DNA of 63,847 nucleotides, taken from NCBI GenBank assembly GCA_944390045.1, contig CALXOO010000009.1, forward strand, positions 1 to 63,847, written 5' to 3'. How positions within the stretch are numbered: position 1 is the first letter of the stretch; every line of letters begins with the position of its first letter. The notes under the pieces are model-generated. The model was not told the origin of the DNA. It saw nothing but the letters and a program-made list of their open reading frames with translations, and did not search any database. The translations under genes were made by a program, and so were the position numbers. The DNA is from an uncultured Spirochaetales bacterium. Lineage in GTDB: Bacteria; Spirochaetota; Spirochaetia; Sphaerochaetales; Sphaerochaetaceae. This document shows positions 43,559 through 52,449 of this stretch, piece by piece.

Positions 43559-46228
43559 ATGAAAGACTACCTCATGACCAGTGAGGAAGTGCTCAAAAGC
43601 CGGAAGTCAGGCCCTGAGGGGCTTTCCTCGGCCGACGCACAGGAGAGACTGGCCAGGGACGGCAGGAACAAGCTCGCCGAGGCGAAGAAGGATTCCCTTC
43701 TGAAGAAGTTCTTTGACGAGCTGAAGGAACCGATGCTGATCATCCTCATGATCGCGGCTGTCCTCTCAGTCATCACCAGCATGGCCGCCGGCGAAGTCGA
43801 GTTTACTGACGCTGTCATCATTCTCATTGTCGTTCTCCTGAACGCCATCCTCGGCGTCATGCAGGAGAGCAAGGCGGAGAAGGCGATCGAGGCTCTTCAG
43901 GAGATGAGCGCGGCCACAAGCAAGGTCATCCGTGACGGAAAGCAGGCAACCATCCATTCTGAGGAACTTGTAGTCGGAGACATCGTAGTCCTCGAGGCAG
44001 GCGACGCAGTTCCTGCAGACGGCAGGATCATCGAATGCGCTTCGATGAAGATCGAGGAAGCCGCACTGACCGGAGAGTCCGTGCCGGTCGACAAGCAGAC
44101 AGCCAGGCTCTACAGCAGCGATGACAAGGATGTGCCTCTCGGAGACCGCAAGAACATGGTCTATATGGGATCCACTGTCGTATACGGCAGAGGCCGCGCT
44201 GTCATCACCGGAACCGGAATGAATACGGAGATGGGAAAGATAGCCACAGCCATCTCAGAGGCGAAGGAGGAGCTCACACCGCTTCAGATCAAGCTCAACC
44301 AGCTGTCCAAGATCCTCACCTACCTTGTTCTCGGCATCTGTGTCGTCATCTTCGCGATCGACCTGATCAGAATGTATCTGACCACCGGACAGGTCACGTT
44401 CTCAGGCATGCTCGACACCTTCATGGTCGCCATCTCGCTCGCTGTCGCGGCAATTCCTGAAGGCCTGGCCGCAGTCGTCACCATCGTTCTTTCCATCGGT
44501 GTTACGAAGATGAGCAAGAACAACGCCATCATCAGGAAGCTGACAGCTGTTGAGACACTGGGATGCACGCAGGTCATCTGTTCTGATAAGACAGGAACCC
44601 TGACCCAGAACAAGATGACGGTCGTTGATTCCTGGTCCAGCGATGAGAAGCTTCTGGCCCGTGCGATGGCCCTGTGCTGTGACAGCCATCTTGATGAGAA
44701 CAACAACGCCATCGGAGAGCCCACGGAGTGTGCCCTGGTCAACTATGCATACAAGCTCGGCATCAACAAGAACGAGCTGGAAGCTGGCAGCTGGAAGCGT
44801 GTCGGAGAGGCTCCGTTCGACTCCTCAAGAAAGATGATGAGCACGGTCCACGTCGACGACGGCGGAGATGACTTCATCCAGTACACCAAGGGTGCTCCTG
44901 ATGAACTGCTGAAGAAGTGCACATCGATCCTCAAAGACGGAAAGGTGTCCCCCATCACCGAGGCTGATAGGGCAGAGATCCTGGCCAAGAACAAGGAATA
45001 TGCGGACAGGGCGCTCAGGGTCCTTGCAGCCGCCTTCCGCGGCTGGGAAGTCGAGCCGGTGAACTACGATGCAAAATACATTGAGGAAAACCTCACATTC
45101 ATCGGACTTGTCGGCATGATCGACCCGATCCGCCCTGAGGTGAAGGTCGCAGTCGAGGAATGCAAGAGCGCAGGCATCCATGTCGTGATGATCACTGGTG
45201 ACCATAAGGACACCGCAGTCGCCATCGCGAAGGATCTGGGCATCATCCAGAGTGCCGATGAGGCCACGACTGGCAGCACACTGGACGGAATGAGCGACGA
45301 TGAGCTTGACCGTATGATCGAGCACTACTCTGTCTACGCCCGCGTCCAGCCTGAGCACAAGGTGCGCATCGTCCAGGCCTGGAAGAGAAAGGGCCGCGTC
45401 ACCGCTATGACCGGAGACGGCGTGAATGACGCTCCTTCCATCAAGAATGCAGATATCGGTGTCGGAATGGGCATCACCGGAACTGATGTCACAAAGAACG
45501 TTGCTGACATGGTTCTTGCAGACGACAACTTCGCGACAATCGTCACTGCTGTCGCCGAAGGAAGAAAGATCTATGACAATATCCGCAAGGCCATCCAGTT
45601 CCTGCTGGGCAGCAACATGGCCGAGGTCATCTCGATCTTCGTCTCCTCCATACTCGGCTTCACTATCCTCCGCCCCAGCCATCTGCTGTGGATCAACCTC
45701 ATCACTGACTGTTTCCCGGCAATCGGTCTTGGCATGGAACAGGGAGAGAAGGACATCATGGAGAGGGCCCCGCGTCCGAAGGATGAGGGAATCTTCGCCG
45801 GCGGACTTGGCGTGAACTGCTTCATCCAGGGCTTCGCCGTCGCTCTGATCACGCTCATCAGCTACTTCGCGGGTGAGTACATCGAGAACGGAGTGCTCCA
45901 CATCGCTGACAGTACGGATGGCATGACAATGGCCTTCCTGACGCTGTCAATGGCTGAGCTCTTCCATTCATTCAACATGAGAAGTCTTGACAAGAGCCTC
46001 TTCAGGACAAAGGGCCACAACAAGTACCTGCTCTACTCAATGATCGGCAGTTTCGTACTGACCTGCTGCGTGCTCTACATCCCCTTCCTCAGGGAGGCAT
46101 TCAGCTTCGAGCACATCTCACTGATGGAGTTTGCCATCGCCCTTATCCTGGCGGTGATGATCATTCCAATCGTCGAGATCCAGAAGTTCTTCCAGCGCAT
46201 GATCGCAAGAAGGAAGAAACAGGGCTGA
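43559..46228 (+). CDS. P-type Ca2+-transporting ATPase (type IIA/B)
   Basis: The 889-residue product has the full P2 ATPase layout: cytoplasmic N-terminus, actuator domain with LTGESVPVDK, membrane helix 4 with AAIPEGL (the calcium-binding PEGL motif), phosphorylation motif CSDKTGTLTQNK, and hinge MTGDGVNDAPSIKNADIGVGMG. A C-terminal membrane bundle follows, including NLITDCFPAIGLGME. These match bacterial calcium exporters such as the Listeria Lmo0841 type rather than H+, Mg2+ or K+ pumps. ATG 43559 follows GGAGG. The earlier frame ATG gives no better N-terminus. It is a single-gene unit with a terminator. Confidence 0.93.
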   Translation: MKDYLMTSEEVLKSRKSGPEGLSSADAQERLARDGRNKLAEAKKDSLLKKFFDELKEPMLIILMIAAVLSVITSMAAGEVEFTDAVIILIVVLLNAILGVMQESKAEKAIEALQEMSAATSKVIRDGKQATIHSEELVVGDIVVLEAGDAVPADGRIIECASMKIEEAALTGESVPVDKQTARLYSSDDKDVPLGDRKNMVYMGSTVVYGRGRAVITGTGMNTEMGKIATAISEAKEELTPLQIKLNQLSKILTYLVLGICVVIFAIDLIRMYLTTGQVTFSGMLDTFMVAISLAVAAIPEGLAAVVTIVLSIGVTKMSKNNAIIRKLTAVETLGCTQVICSDKTGTLTQNKMTVVDSWSSDEKLLARAMALCCDSHLDENNNAIGEPTECALVNYAYKLGINKNELEAGSWKRVGEAPFDSSRKMMSTVHVDDGGDDFIQYTKGAPDELLKKCTSILKDGKVSPITEADRAEILAKNKEYADRALRVLAAAFRGWEVEPVNYDAKYIEENLTFIGLVGMIDPIRPEVKVAVEECKSAGIHVVMITGDHKDTAVAIAKDLGIIQSADEATTGSTLDGMSDDELDRMIEHYSVYARVQPEHKVRIVQAWKRKGRVTAMTGDGVNDAPSIKNADIGVGMGITGTDVTKNVADMVLADDNFATIVTAVAEGRKIYDNIRKAIQFLLGSNMAEVISIFVSSILGFTILRPSHLLWINLITDCFPAIGLGMEQGEKDIMERAPRPKDEGIFAGGLGVNCFIQGFAVALITLISYFAGEYIENGVLHIADSTDGMTMAFLTLSMAELFHSFNMRSLDKSLFRTKGHNKYLLYSMIGSFVLTCCVLYIPFLREAFSFEHISLMEFAIALILAVMIIPIVEIQKFFQRMIARRKKQG

Positions 46229-46250
46229 GCAGGACCACAGGTCAGCCGGG

Positions 46251-46282
46251 GAGCCATGCAGTAAAATGCGTGGCTCTTTTTT
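46251..46282 (+). terminator. Terminator of the P-type ATPase gene
   Basis: GAGCCATGCA (46251-46260) pairs with TGCGTGGCTC (46267-46276), with one mismatch and a 6-nt loop. T6 follows. Confidence 0.85.
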
Positions 46283-46354
46283 CACCTGTTTAGCCCGTGC
46301 CGTACAGAGCCTACTGGAACAATCCTGAAACTGGGAGTAATATCCAACAGCGTC

Positions 46355-47719
46355 ATGGCACGCAGTTATGAAATGGACATGGTCCACGGACCACTGGTCC
46401 CCAAAATACTCCAGTTCTCAATTCCCCTGATGTTCTCGGGAATCCTCCAACTTCTTTTCAACGCGGCGGACATAATCGTCGTCGGTCAGTTCACCGGTCC
46501 CCAGGCAATGGCTGCAGTAGGTGCGACCAGCAGTCTCAACAACCTGATCGTGAACATCTTCCTCGGCCTGTCGATCGGAAGCAGCGTCATGATGTCGCGC
46601 TACTACGGTGCAAGGGATGAGAAGAACATCGACGAGCTGGTGCATACATCCATCCTCCTGGCGGCAGTAAGCGGTCTCAGCCTGGTCATCATCGGCCTCA
46701 TACTCGCCAGACCACTCCTGACGCTCATGGGAACACCGGGTGATGTCATTGACCAGTCTGTTCTCTACATGTCGATTGTCTTTCTGGGCATGCCAGCCAT
46801 GCTGACCTATGATTTCGGAGCCGGCATACTGCGTGCCGTCGGAGATACGAAAAGGCCGCTGGTCTTCCTCTTCATCTCCGGCGTGCTGAATGCGGGACTC
46901 AACCTCTTCTTCGTCATAGTCTTCCACCTGGGAGTCGCAGGCGTTGCCATCGCCACTATCATATCTCAGTATGTCTCCGCCGCACTGGTCCTGCTGTGCA
47001 TGATGAAAACAGACAGCGTGTACAGGCTCTCACTGAGAGGACTGAGGATAAAACGCTCAAAACTCCATCAGATTCTGCACATCGGCATACCAGCGGGACT
47101 GCAGGGAGCTGTTTTCAACATTTCCAATGTCCTCATCCAGTCGTCAGTCAACAGCTTCGGAAGCATAGCGGTTGCCGGAAACACCGCAAGCCAGAACATC
47201 GAGGGCTTTGTCTATACCTCAATGAACTCACTCTACCAGGCTTCAACCAGCTTCACCAGCCAGAACGTTGGCGCTGACAACAAGAAGAGAATCGTTCCGA
47301 TCCTTGTCTGGTGTCTCGTGCTTGTGAGCATCGTGGGACTTGGACTGGGCGGGCTCGCATGCCTTTTCTCAAGACAGCTGCTGGGCATCTACACCTCATC
47401 GGCCGAAGTCATTGAATACGGAGTCAACAGGCTCTTCGTGGTCTGCCTGCCCTACTTCCTGGACGGGCTGATGGATGTGGCCTGCGGTTCGATACGGGGA
47501 CTGGGCTATGCCGTCGCCCCCACGGTGGTGACACTTCTGGGAGCCTGCGCATTCAGGGTTCTGTGGATCTTCACGGTCTTCCAGATCTCCCACACGCTCT
47601 TCACCCTGTACCTCTCATATCCGATCAGCTGGACAGTGACATTCGCTGCACACATATGCTGCTTCACTGTATACTACAGGCGCTATCTGAGAGGCATACA
47701 TCCCAGGCTTGAGGACTAG
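46355..47719 (+). CDS. MATE-family efflux transporter (second copy, distinct subgroup)
   Basis: The 454-residue product has twelve predicted helices. IPLMFSGILQLLFNAADIIVVGQFTGPQAMAAVGATSS is the typical start of the DinF/MepA-like MATE group. It is clearly different in sequence from the MATE gene at 19872, so it is not a recent duplicate. No SD precedes ATG 46355. TAATAT (46338-46343) ends 11 nt upstream with a weak -35 (TGGAAC), another candidate leaderless start. The 3' end is convergent with nrdB, with a GC-rich hairpin between them. The substrate is unknown. Confidence 0.88.
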   Translation: MARSYEMDMVHGPLVPKILQFSIPLMFSGILQLLFNAADIIVVGQFTGPQAMAAVGATSSLNNLIVNIFLGLSIGSSVMMSRYYGARDEKNIDELVHTSILLAAVSGLSLVIIGLILARPLLTLMGTPGDVIDQSVLYMSIVFLGMPAMLTYDFGAGILRAVGDTKRPLVFLFISGVLNAGLNLFFVIVFHLGVAGVAIATIISQYVSAALVLLCMMKTDSVYRLSLRGLRIKRSKLHQILHIGIPAGLQGAVFNISNVLIQSSVNSFGSIAVAGNTASQNIEGFVYTSMNSLYQASTSFTSQNVGADNKKRIVPILVWCLVLVSIVGLGLGGLACLFSRQLLGIYTSSAEVIEYGVNRLFVVCLPYFLDGLMDVACGSIRGLGYAVAPTVVTLLGACAFRVLWIFTVFQISHTLFTLYLSYPISWTVTFAAHICCFTVYYRRYLRGIHPRLED

Positions 47720-47740
47720 GGGCCGGCAGCAGCCAGCCCC
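47719..47740. terminator. Hairpin between the convergent MATE and nrdB genes
   Basis: GGGGCCGGC (47719-47727) pairs with GCCAGCCCC (47732-47740), including one G-U when read as RNA, around a 4-nt loop. Neither side has a clear T-run, so it may act only partly as a bidirectional terminator. Confidence 0.5.
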
Positions 47741-47746
47741 GGGATC

Positions 47747-48793
47747 TTAAAGATCATCGACAAGGGCCGTGCTCTTCGCGTAGGCAGTGCTTCTGGCCTC
47801 AAAGAAATCGGTCTTGACCATGTTGGCATTGGAATAAAGGCTTACCCAGGCCAGATCCTCACTCTCCTTCTCGTAGCCGGGATAGAGGACCTCATAGCCG
47901 AGGCTGGTCCAGCGCAGGTTGCCCAGATACCTGATGTAAGTCGTGATCAGGTCCCGGCTCAGGCCGGGGACATCATCGCCGATCACATAATGGCCCCAGT
48001 CAATCTCCATCTGGACACCGGTCCTGATCATCTGCCTGTACACCTCGACTTTCTCTTCAGTGAAGAGGTCCGGTCTCTCCTGCTTGAGTTCCAGCAGGAT
48101 GTTCCTGAAAAGCCACAGGTGCGTGTTCTCATCCCTGTTGATGTACCTGATCTCCTGACTGGATCCTGGCATCTTGCCGTTGCGGGCAAGGTTGTAGAAG
48201 AACATGAATCCTGAATAGAAATAGATTCCCTCAAGGATATAGTTCGCCACCATCACCTTCACGAGAGTCTCTGCATCACGGTGGATGAGGAAGTCGTTGT
48301 ATGCGTCACCGATGAAGGTGTTCCTGCGCAGCAGGTGCTCATCAGTCTTCCAGGCATAAAGTATCTCATCCCTCTTCTCAGGAGAGCAGATCGTGTCAAG
48401 CATATAGGAATATGCCTGGGAGTGTATGCATTCCTGATAGGTCTGGATGTGGAGACAGAGGTTGACCTCGTTTGCTGTAATGTAGCTGGAGACATTTGGG
48501 AGGTTCGCGCTCTGAAGACTGTCAAGGAACACAAGGAAAGACAGGATCTTGTCATAGGCCCTCCTCTCCGCCTCGCTGAGGTTCGGGTAGTCCTTCAGGT
48601 CCTGGGCCAGGTTGATCTCCTCCGGGATCCAGAAGTTGTTCATCGCCTGTCTGTACCAGTCGCTTGTCCAGGGATACTTCAGGTTGTTGAAGTCATTGAG
48701 ATTGGTCGTGTTGCCGCCGATCATGCGCCTGAGTCTGACCTCAGTATCTCCATCCGGGTTGAAAAGCTTTTTCTCTTTCAGTATCTCACTCAT
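47747..48793 (-). CDS. nrdB: Ribonucleotide reductase class I, beta (radical) subunit
   Basis: Holds the diiron-tyrosyl radical cofactor that activates NrdA. The product is 348 residues. Metal ligands are visible as D91, E121, H124, E188, E222 and H225. Y128 lies four residues after H124, the position of the E. coli radical tyrosine Y122. This is therefore a tyrosyl-radical enzyme, not the phenylalanine-type class Ic. It follows nrdA after 9 bp. Confidence 0.96.
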   Translation of the reverse strand: MSEILKEKKLFNPDGDTEVRLRRMIGGNTTNLNDFNNLKYPWTSDWYRQAMNNFWIPEEINLAQDLKDYPNLSEAERRAYDKILSFLVFLDSLQSANLPNVSSYITANEVNLCLHIQTYQECIHSQAYSYMLDTICSPEKRDEILYAWKTDEHLLRRNTFIGDAYNDFLIHRDAETLVKVMVANYILEGIYFYSGFMFFYNLARNGKMPGSSQEIRYINRDENTHLWLFRNILLELKQERPDLFTEEKVEVYRQMIRTGVQMEIDWGHYVIGDDVPGLSRDLITTYIRYLGNLRWTSLGYEVLYPGYEKESEDLAWVSLYSNANMVKTDFFEARSTAYAKSTALVDDL

Positions 48794-48802
48794 AATCCGC
48801 TC

Positions 48803-51319
48803 CTAAGATGAACAGCTCTCGCACTCTTCCACTTCAAGTGACTTGCTTCTGGTGTAATAGAGCGATTTCACGCCTTCCTTCCAGGCAAGCACGAGAAGAT
48901 CAAGCACCTGTCTCATCGTGTAGTCATTTGTTATGTACAGATTGACGGACTGGGCCTGGTCGATATGTCTCGTTCTGACTCCATCCGCCCTGACCGACCA
49001 GCTCTGGTCGATCTCATGCGCGTTCTTGTAATACCACCAGGTGTCCACTCCGAGGTCAGGCGCGATTCTGGGAAGCATGGCACCCTTCTTCTCCTCATAG
49101 AAGAACCGCTTCATTACAGGATCAACTCCGCTTGAGGTGCCTGTGATGATGCTTGTGCTGCTTGTCGGTGCGATCGCCATGAGATAGGCGTTTCTCATAC
49201 CCTGAACGGCTACCTTCTTCCTGATCATGTCCCACTGCGGGCTGTTGTAGTGCCTGTAGTCGAAATACTCCCCGGTCTGCCAGGCGGAACCTTTGAAGCA
49301 GGCGTAGCTTCCGCGCTGCGAGGCAAGATCGCTTGAGGCCTCAACGGCTGCCATGTTGATTTTCTCGAAGAGGGCATCAACATAGTCCAGATGCTCCTGG
49401 CTCTCCCACTTAATTCCCTTCTTCGCAAGCATGTGGTGGTAGCCGGACACGCCGAGCCCGACGGCCCTGTACCTCTTGTTGGTATGGCGTGCGTACTCCA
49501 GCGGATACATGTTCAGGTCGATGACATTGTCAAGGGCGCGGATGGCAAGCCGAGTGAGGCTGCGGATCTTCTCATCATCGTCTGTATCGATGTTTCCCAG
49601 CACCAGCGAGGCCAGATTGCATACGACAAAGTCGCCCGGTCTCGTGACAGTCACGACTGCGGGAGATCCGTCAACATCCCTCATGGTCACACTCTCCGCC
49701 TCGATCGGACTCATGTTCTGGGCGATCTCCGTGCAGAGATTGGATGAGTATATCATTCCCATATGCGCATTCGGATTGGCCCTGTTCACATGATCGCGGT
49801 TGAACACGAAGGGAGTGCCTGTCTCGACCGCGCTCTTGATTATGAGCCTGACGAGATCCTTGAGCACCATGCTGCGCTTGCTGATCCTGTTGTCCGCGAC
49901 GCACTCAAGATAGCGTCTCTCCCACTCCTCTCCGAAGAAGTCCTCAAGGTGATAGCCCTTGACCTTGTGGATCTCGTAGGGGCACATCATGTACCACATT
50001 CCATCGAGGTTGGTCTCGACCTGTTTCCAGAAGTAGTCCGGATAGCAGATGGCAGGAAAGACATCATGCGCCTTCATCCTGTCATCGCCATTGTTCGTCC
50101 TGAGATTAAGGAACTCAGGCATGTCCTTGTGCCATACATCAAGGTATACGGCCACCGCACCGCTGCGCACGCCGAGCTGGTCCACCGCGACAGCCGTGTC
50201 GTTGACAAGCCTGATCCATCTGATGATGCCCCCTGCCGCACCCTCGAAACCGCGAATGGCGCTGCCGGCAGCGCGGACCTTTCCGAAGTACAGTCCCATG
50301 CCGCCGCCGAACTTCGACACTTTGGCGAAATTGTCCAGAGACCTGTAGATTCCGTCCAGCGAGTCAGGAACAGTGTCGATGAAGCAGCTTGAGAGCTGGT
50401 GGAAGGGTTTTCTTGCATTGGACAGCGTCGGGGTCGCGAGCGAGAGCTCAAGGCGTGAGAGCGCATCATAGAAGTCCTTCACGACGGACATTCTCACTTC
50501 CCTCTCCTCATCGATTGCGAGATGAAGGGAAATTGAGAGATACATTTCCTGTACGAGCTCGAGAGGGACATTGCTGTGGCTCTTGATGACATAGCGCTTC
50601 AGCAGCAGGTCCAGCCCGGAATAAGTGAAGAGATTGTCTCGCCTGATGTCAATGAAGCCATAGGCGGTCTCTATCTCCTGGCGGGAATAGGATTCCAGAA
50701 TGCGGGAATAGTACAGGCCCTCGTCCGTCAGATAGCGCAGCTTGTCGTAAAAGCATGTAAGGTGTCTCTTCTCCATCTCGGATTCGACACGGCGCCTGAA
50801 CTGGAAATAAAGCAGGCGTGCGGCAATGAACTCCCACCGTGGCTCCTCGGCGCTGGCCAGCTCTACGGCTGCCTTTGTGAGTGCATCCAGTCTCTCATCA
50901 AGGTCCATCAGGGAAGTAAGGAAGATCGAGACCTTGGCTCTGAGCTTAGAAAGCCCGTAGCCCTCATCCGGATAGTCCTTCTGGACAGATGAGAGCACGT
51001 CCTCAAGGTCAGGGCATCCGATAAGCTCCACGAGCTCCCTTCTCACAGTCCTCAGCCCTGCCCTGTTCTCACGGTAGAGAATGTAGGCCCTGGCAGTCTT
51101 GTAGTAGCCATAGCCCATGAGCTTCTCTTCCACGATGTCCTGTACCTGCTCAACGGAGATGTCTCTCCCGCCGCACTCCTCAACGACAGAACTGACAACA
51201 AGACCGATCTTCTCATCGGAGGGGAAGACGCTGCTTGCGGCAAAGGCCTTCTCCACCGCCATCCTGATTTTGGCAGCGTCAAATGCCTCGACCCTGCCAT
51301 CGCGTTTCGTTATCTGCAT
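48803..51319 (-). CDS. nrdA: Ribonucleoside-diphosphate reductase class I, alpha subunit
   Basis: Reduces all four NDPs to dNDPs. The product is 838 residues. An N-terminal ATP cone (about 1-90, starting MQITKRDGRVEAFDAAKI) supports allosteric control by ATP/dATP. The barrel has SSCFIDTVPDSL with a redox Cys, NLCTEI with the radical Cys and the Glu, and a C-terminal redox pair in ECESCSS. It starts the nrdA-nrdB operon. The ribosome site is weak (TTGGAAAC). The upstream region carries repeated GTACATT motifs. No nrdR box was recognised. Confidence 0.96.
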   Translation of the reverse strand: MQITKRDGRVEAFDAAKIRMAVEKAFAASSVFPSDEKIGLVVSSVVEECGGRDISVEQVQDIVEEKLMGYGYYKTARAYILYRENRAGLRTVRRELVELIGCPDLEDVLSSVQKDYPDEGYGLSKLRAKVSIFLTSLMDLDERLDALTKAAVELASAEEPRWEFIAARLLYFQFRRRVESEMEKRHLTCFYDKLRYLTDEGLYYSRILESYSRQEIETAYGFIDIRRDNLFTYSGLDLLLKRYVIKSHSNVPLELVQEMYLSISLHLAIDEEREVRMSVVKDFYDALSRLELSLATPTLSNARKPFHQLSSCFIDTVPDSLDGIYRSLDNFAKVSKFGGGMGLYFGKVRAAGSAIRGFEGAAGGIIRWIRLVNDTAVAVDQLGVRSGAVAVYLDVWHKDMPEFLNLRTNNGDDRMKAHDVFPAICYPDYFWKQVETNLDGMWYMMCPYEIHKVKGYHLEDFFGEEWERRYLECVADNRISKRSMVLKDLVRLIIKSAVETGTPFVFNRDHVNRANPNAHMGMIYSSNLCTEIAQNMSPIEAESVTMRDVDGSPAVVTVTRPGDFVVCNLASLVLGNIDTDDDEKIRSLTRLAIRALDNVIDLNMYPLEYARHTNKRYRAVGLGVSGYHHMLAKKGIKWESQEHLDYVDALFEKINMAAVEASSDLASQRGSYACFKGSAWQTGEYFDYRHYNSPQWDMIRKKVAVQGMRNAYLMAIAPTSSTSIITGTSSGVDPVMKRFFYEEKKGAMLPRIAPDLGVDTWWYYKNAHEIDQSWSVRADGVRTRHIDQAQSVNLYITNDYTMRQVLDLLVLAWKEGVKSLYYTRSKSLEVEECESCSS

Positions 51320-51409
51320 AGTGTTTCCAATGTACCTGATTGGAAATCAACTTAACCTAAGTTGCCGTACTAAGACAAGTACATTTAGTGCATTTTAGGA
51401 AAAATGTAC
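51320..51409 (-). promoter_or_regulatory. nrdA upstream region with GTACATT repeats
   Basis: AATGTAC at 51329-51335, GTACATTT at 51379-51386 and AAATGTAC at 51402-51409. The last two form an 8-bp inverted repeat with a 15-nt spacer. TTGTCT with TTAAGT after 17 bp is a weak promoter candidate between them. The repeats suggest a dedicated regulator of nrd, but that is inferred. Confidence 0.4.
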
Positions 51410-51459
51410 CATAGGTATAGCGTATCCATGTTTTTACCTGATGTCAGGGGAAGATCAGG

Positions 51460-51501
51460 AAAAAAGATCAGGGTGCGTCCCTGACAGTAAGGACACACCC
51501 T
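51460..51501 (-). terminator. Terminator downstream of the broken lipoprotein gene
   Basis: Minus-strand AGGGTGTGTCC (51501-51491) pairs over 11 bp, with one G-U, with GGACGCACCCT (51480-51470). GATC and T6 follow. Confidence 0.85.
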
Positions 51502-51533
51502 CCGAAAAGACCACAGCAGGCTGAGTTTCCAGT

Positions 51534-52296
51534 TCAGATCTCACCGTGGTCGACAAGCTCTGTAACATCATATGCAGACCCGCCGGCTGACAGGATCAGT
51601 CTGTATTCCGCGGAGAGAACATAGAGAGTGAATTCAGAGTATCCGCTGATGGCAGGCTCGACTGTGGTGATGCCGCGGGTGCCATCATCTGTGGTAAGTG
51701 TTTCCATTCTGAAGCGGTACGCTGTTCCATACTGGTCTGTATACTCAGTGTTCTGTATCACAAGACGCTTTACTTCCTGTCCAGTTATTTTCTCCAGCTC
51801 GCTTTTTACTTCAGAAATATCAGTATCAGAGACCTTCACGCCATCTAGTAAGTAAGAAGCTGGATTGCTGTCCTCATCCAGAATGACTGTCACGCTGGTA
51901 CCTTCACCCAGATGCTTCAAACCTTCGATATCAGCACCGGGACCAATTTTCATACTTGTGATCACTGTCCCATCGCGTTTGCCTTCGAAGACCAGCTCGT
52001 CAGATGCTGAGTAAGCATAGTAGTCCTCACTTCCCATGACCTCAGAGCTCATGGACCAGTTGAGCATGGCAGAATGTGCCGGTCTGAGTTCTTCTGTCAT
52101 CTCAGACAGGTCTGAAGGAAAGCTTATGGTCAGATCTTCCTCAAGCAGAGGTTTTTCTTCCTCTGAAGGAGGATCAGCAGGAACAGTACTGCCTCCCTCC
52201 TCCGACGGAGGGTCGGCAGGCACAGCCGTTTCTCCATTACACTAAAAGAGCGACAGCAACAGCATGAATGACAACAGCAGCAGAATATTTTTTCAT
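51534..52296 (-). pseudogene. Lipoprotein gene with frameshifted and interrupted signal peptide
   Basis: An intact 229-codon frame (52223-51534) encodes a soluble body with a tandem PADPPSEE repeat near its start, then beta-rich sequence. It lacks its own signal. Directly upstream, ATG 52296 and an A6 run begin a Lys-rich start. If one A is dropped, the frame reads MKNILLLLSFMLLLSLF, then TAG (52244-52242), then Cys (52241-52239) and NGETAVPADPP. This is a lipoprotein signal peptide joined in phase to the body, but with a stop just before the lipid-accepting Cys. Two lesions are therefore needed to explain it: a +1 shift in A6 and a nonsense codon. No family is recognised for the body. It may still be partly expressed from internal starts. 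Confidence 0.65.
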
Positions 52297-52308
52297 TTTC
52301 CCATCAAC

Positions 52309-52361
52309 ACAGGCTTCTCATGCAGCCTGTTTCAAACTGGATTATCCCTGCCCAGGCAGGG
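52309..52361. repeat. Inverted repeats between the broken lipoprotein gene and the LacI-type gene
   Basis: CAGGCT-8 nt-AGCCTG (52309-52328) and CCCTGCC-CA-GGCAGGG (52346-52361). The first lies 13 bp upstream of the lipoprotein ATG and could be an operator. The second is a compact palindrome with no T-run nearby on the coding strand. The stretch 52297-52449 holds no gene. Confidence 0.4.
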
Positions 52362-52449
52362 CACGCCGCAGAGCAGAACAGAATAAGCTTTTTTTTGGAC
52401 GATATTTATTTATATTCAAACACTTTTATCTGGTTTGTGATCAGGACTC

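Noticed and set aside
44825..45901. 358-codon frame antisense to the P-type ATPase
   Set aside because: It is an antisense shadow: Asp/His-rich composition mirrors the ATPase codons, with no SD and no domain.
51320..51409. NrdR box upstream of nrdA
   Set aside because: No pair of ACAnnATATnTnGTGT-like 16-mers was found. Only GTACATT repeats are present.
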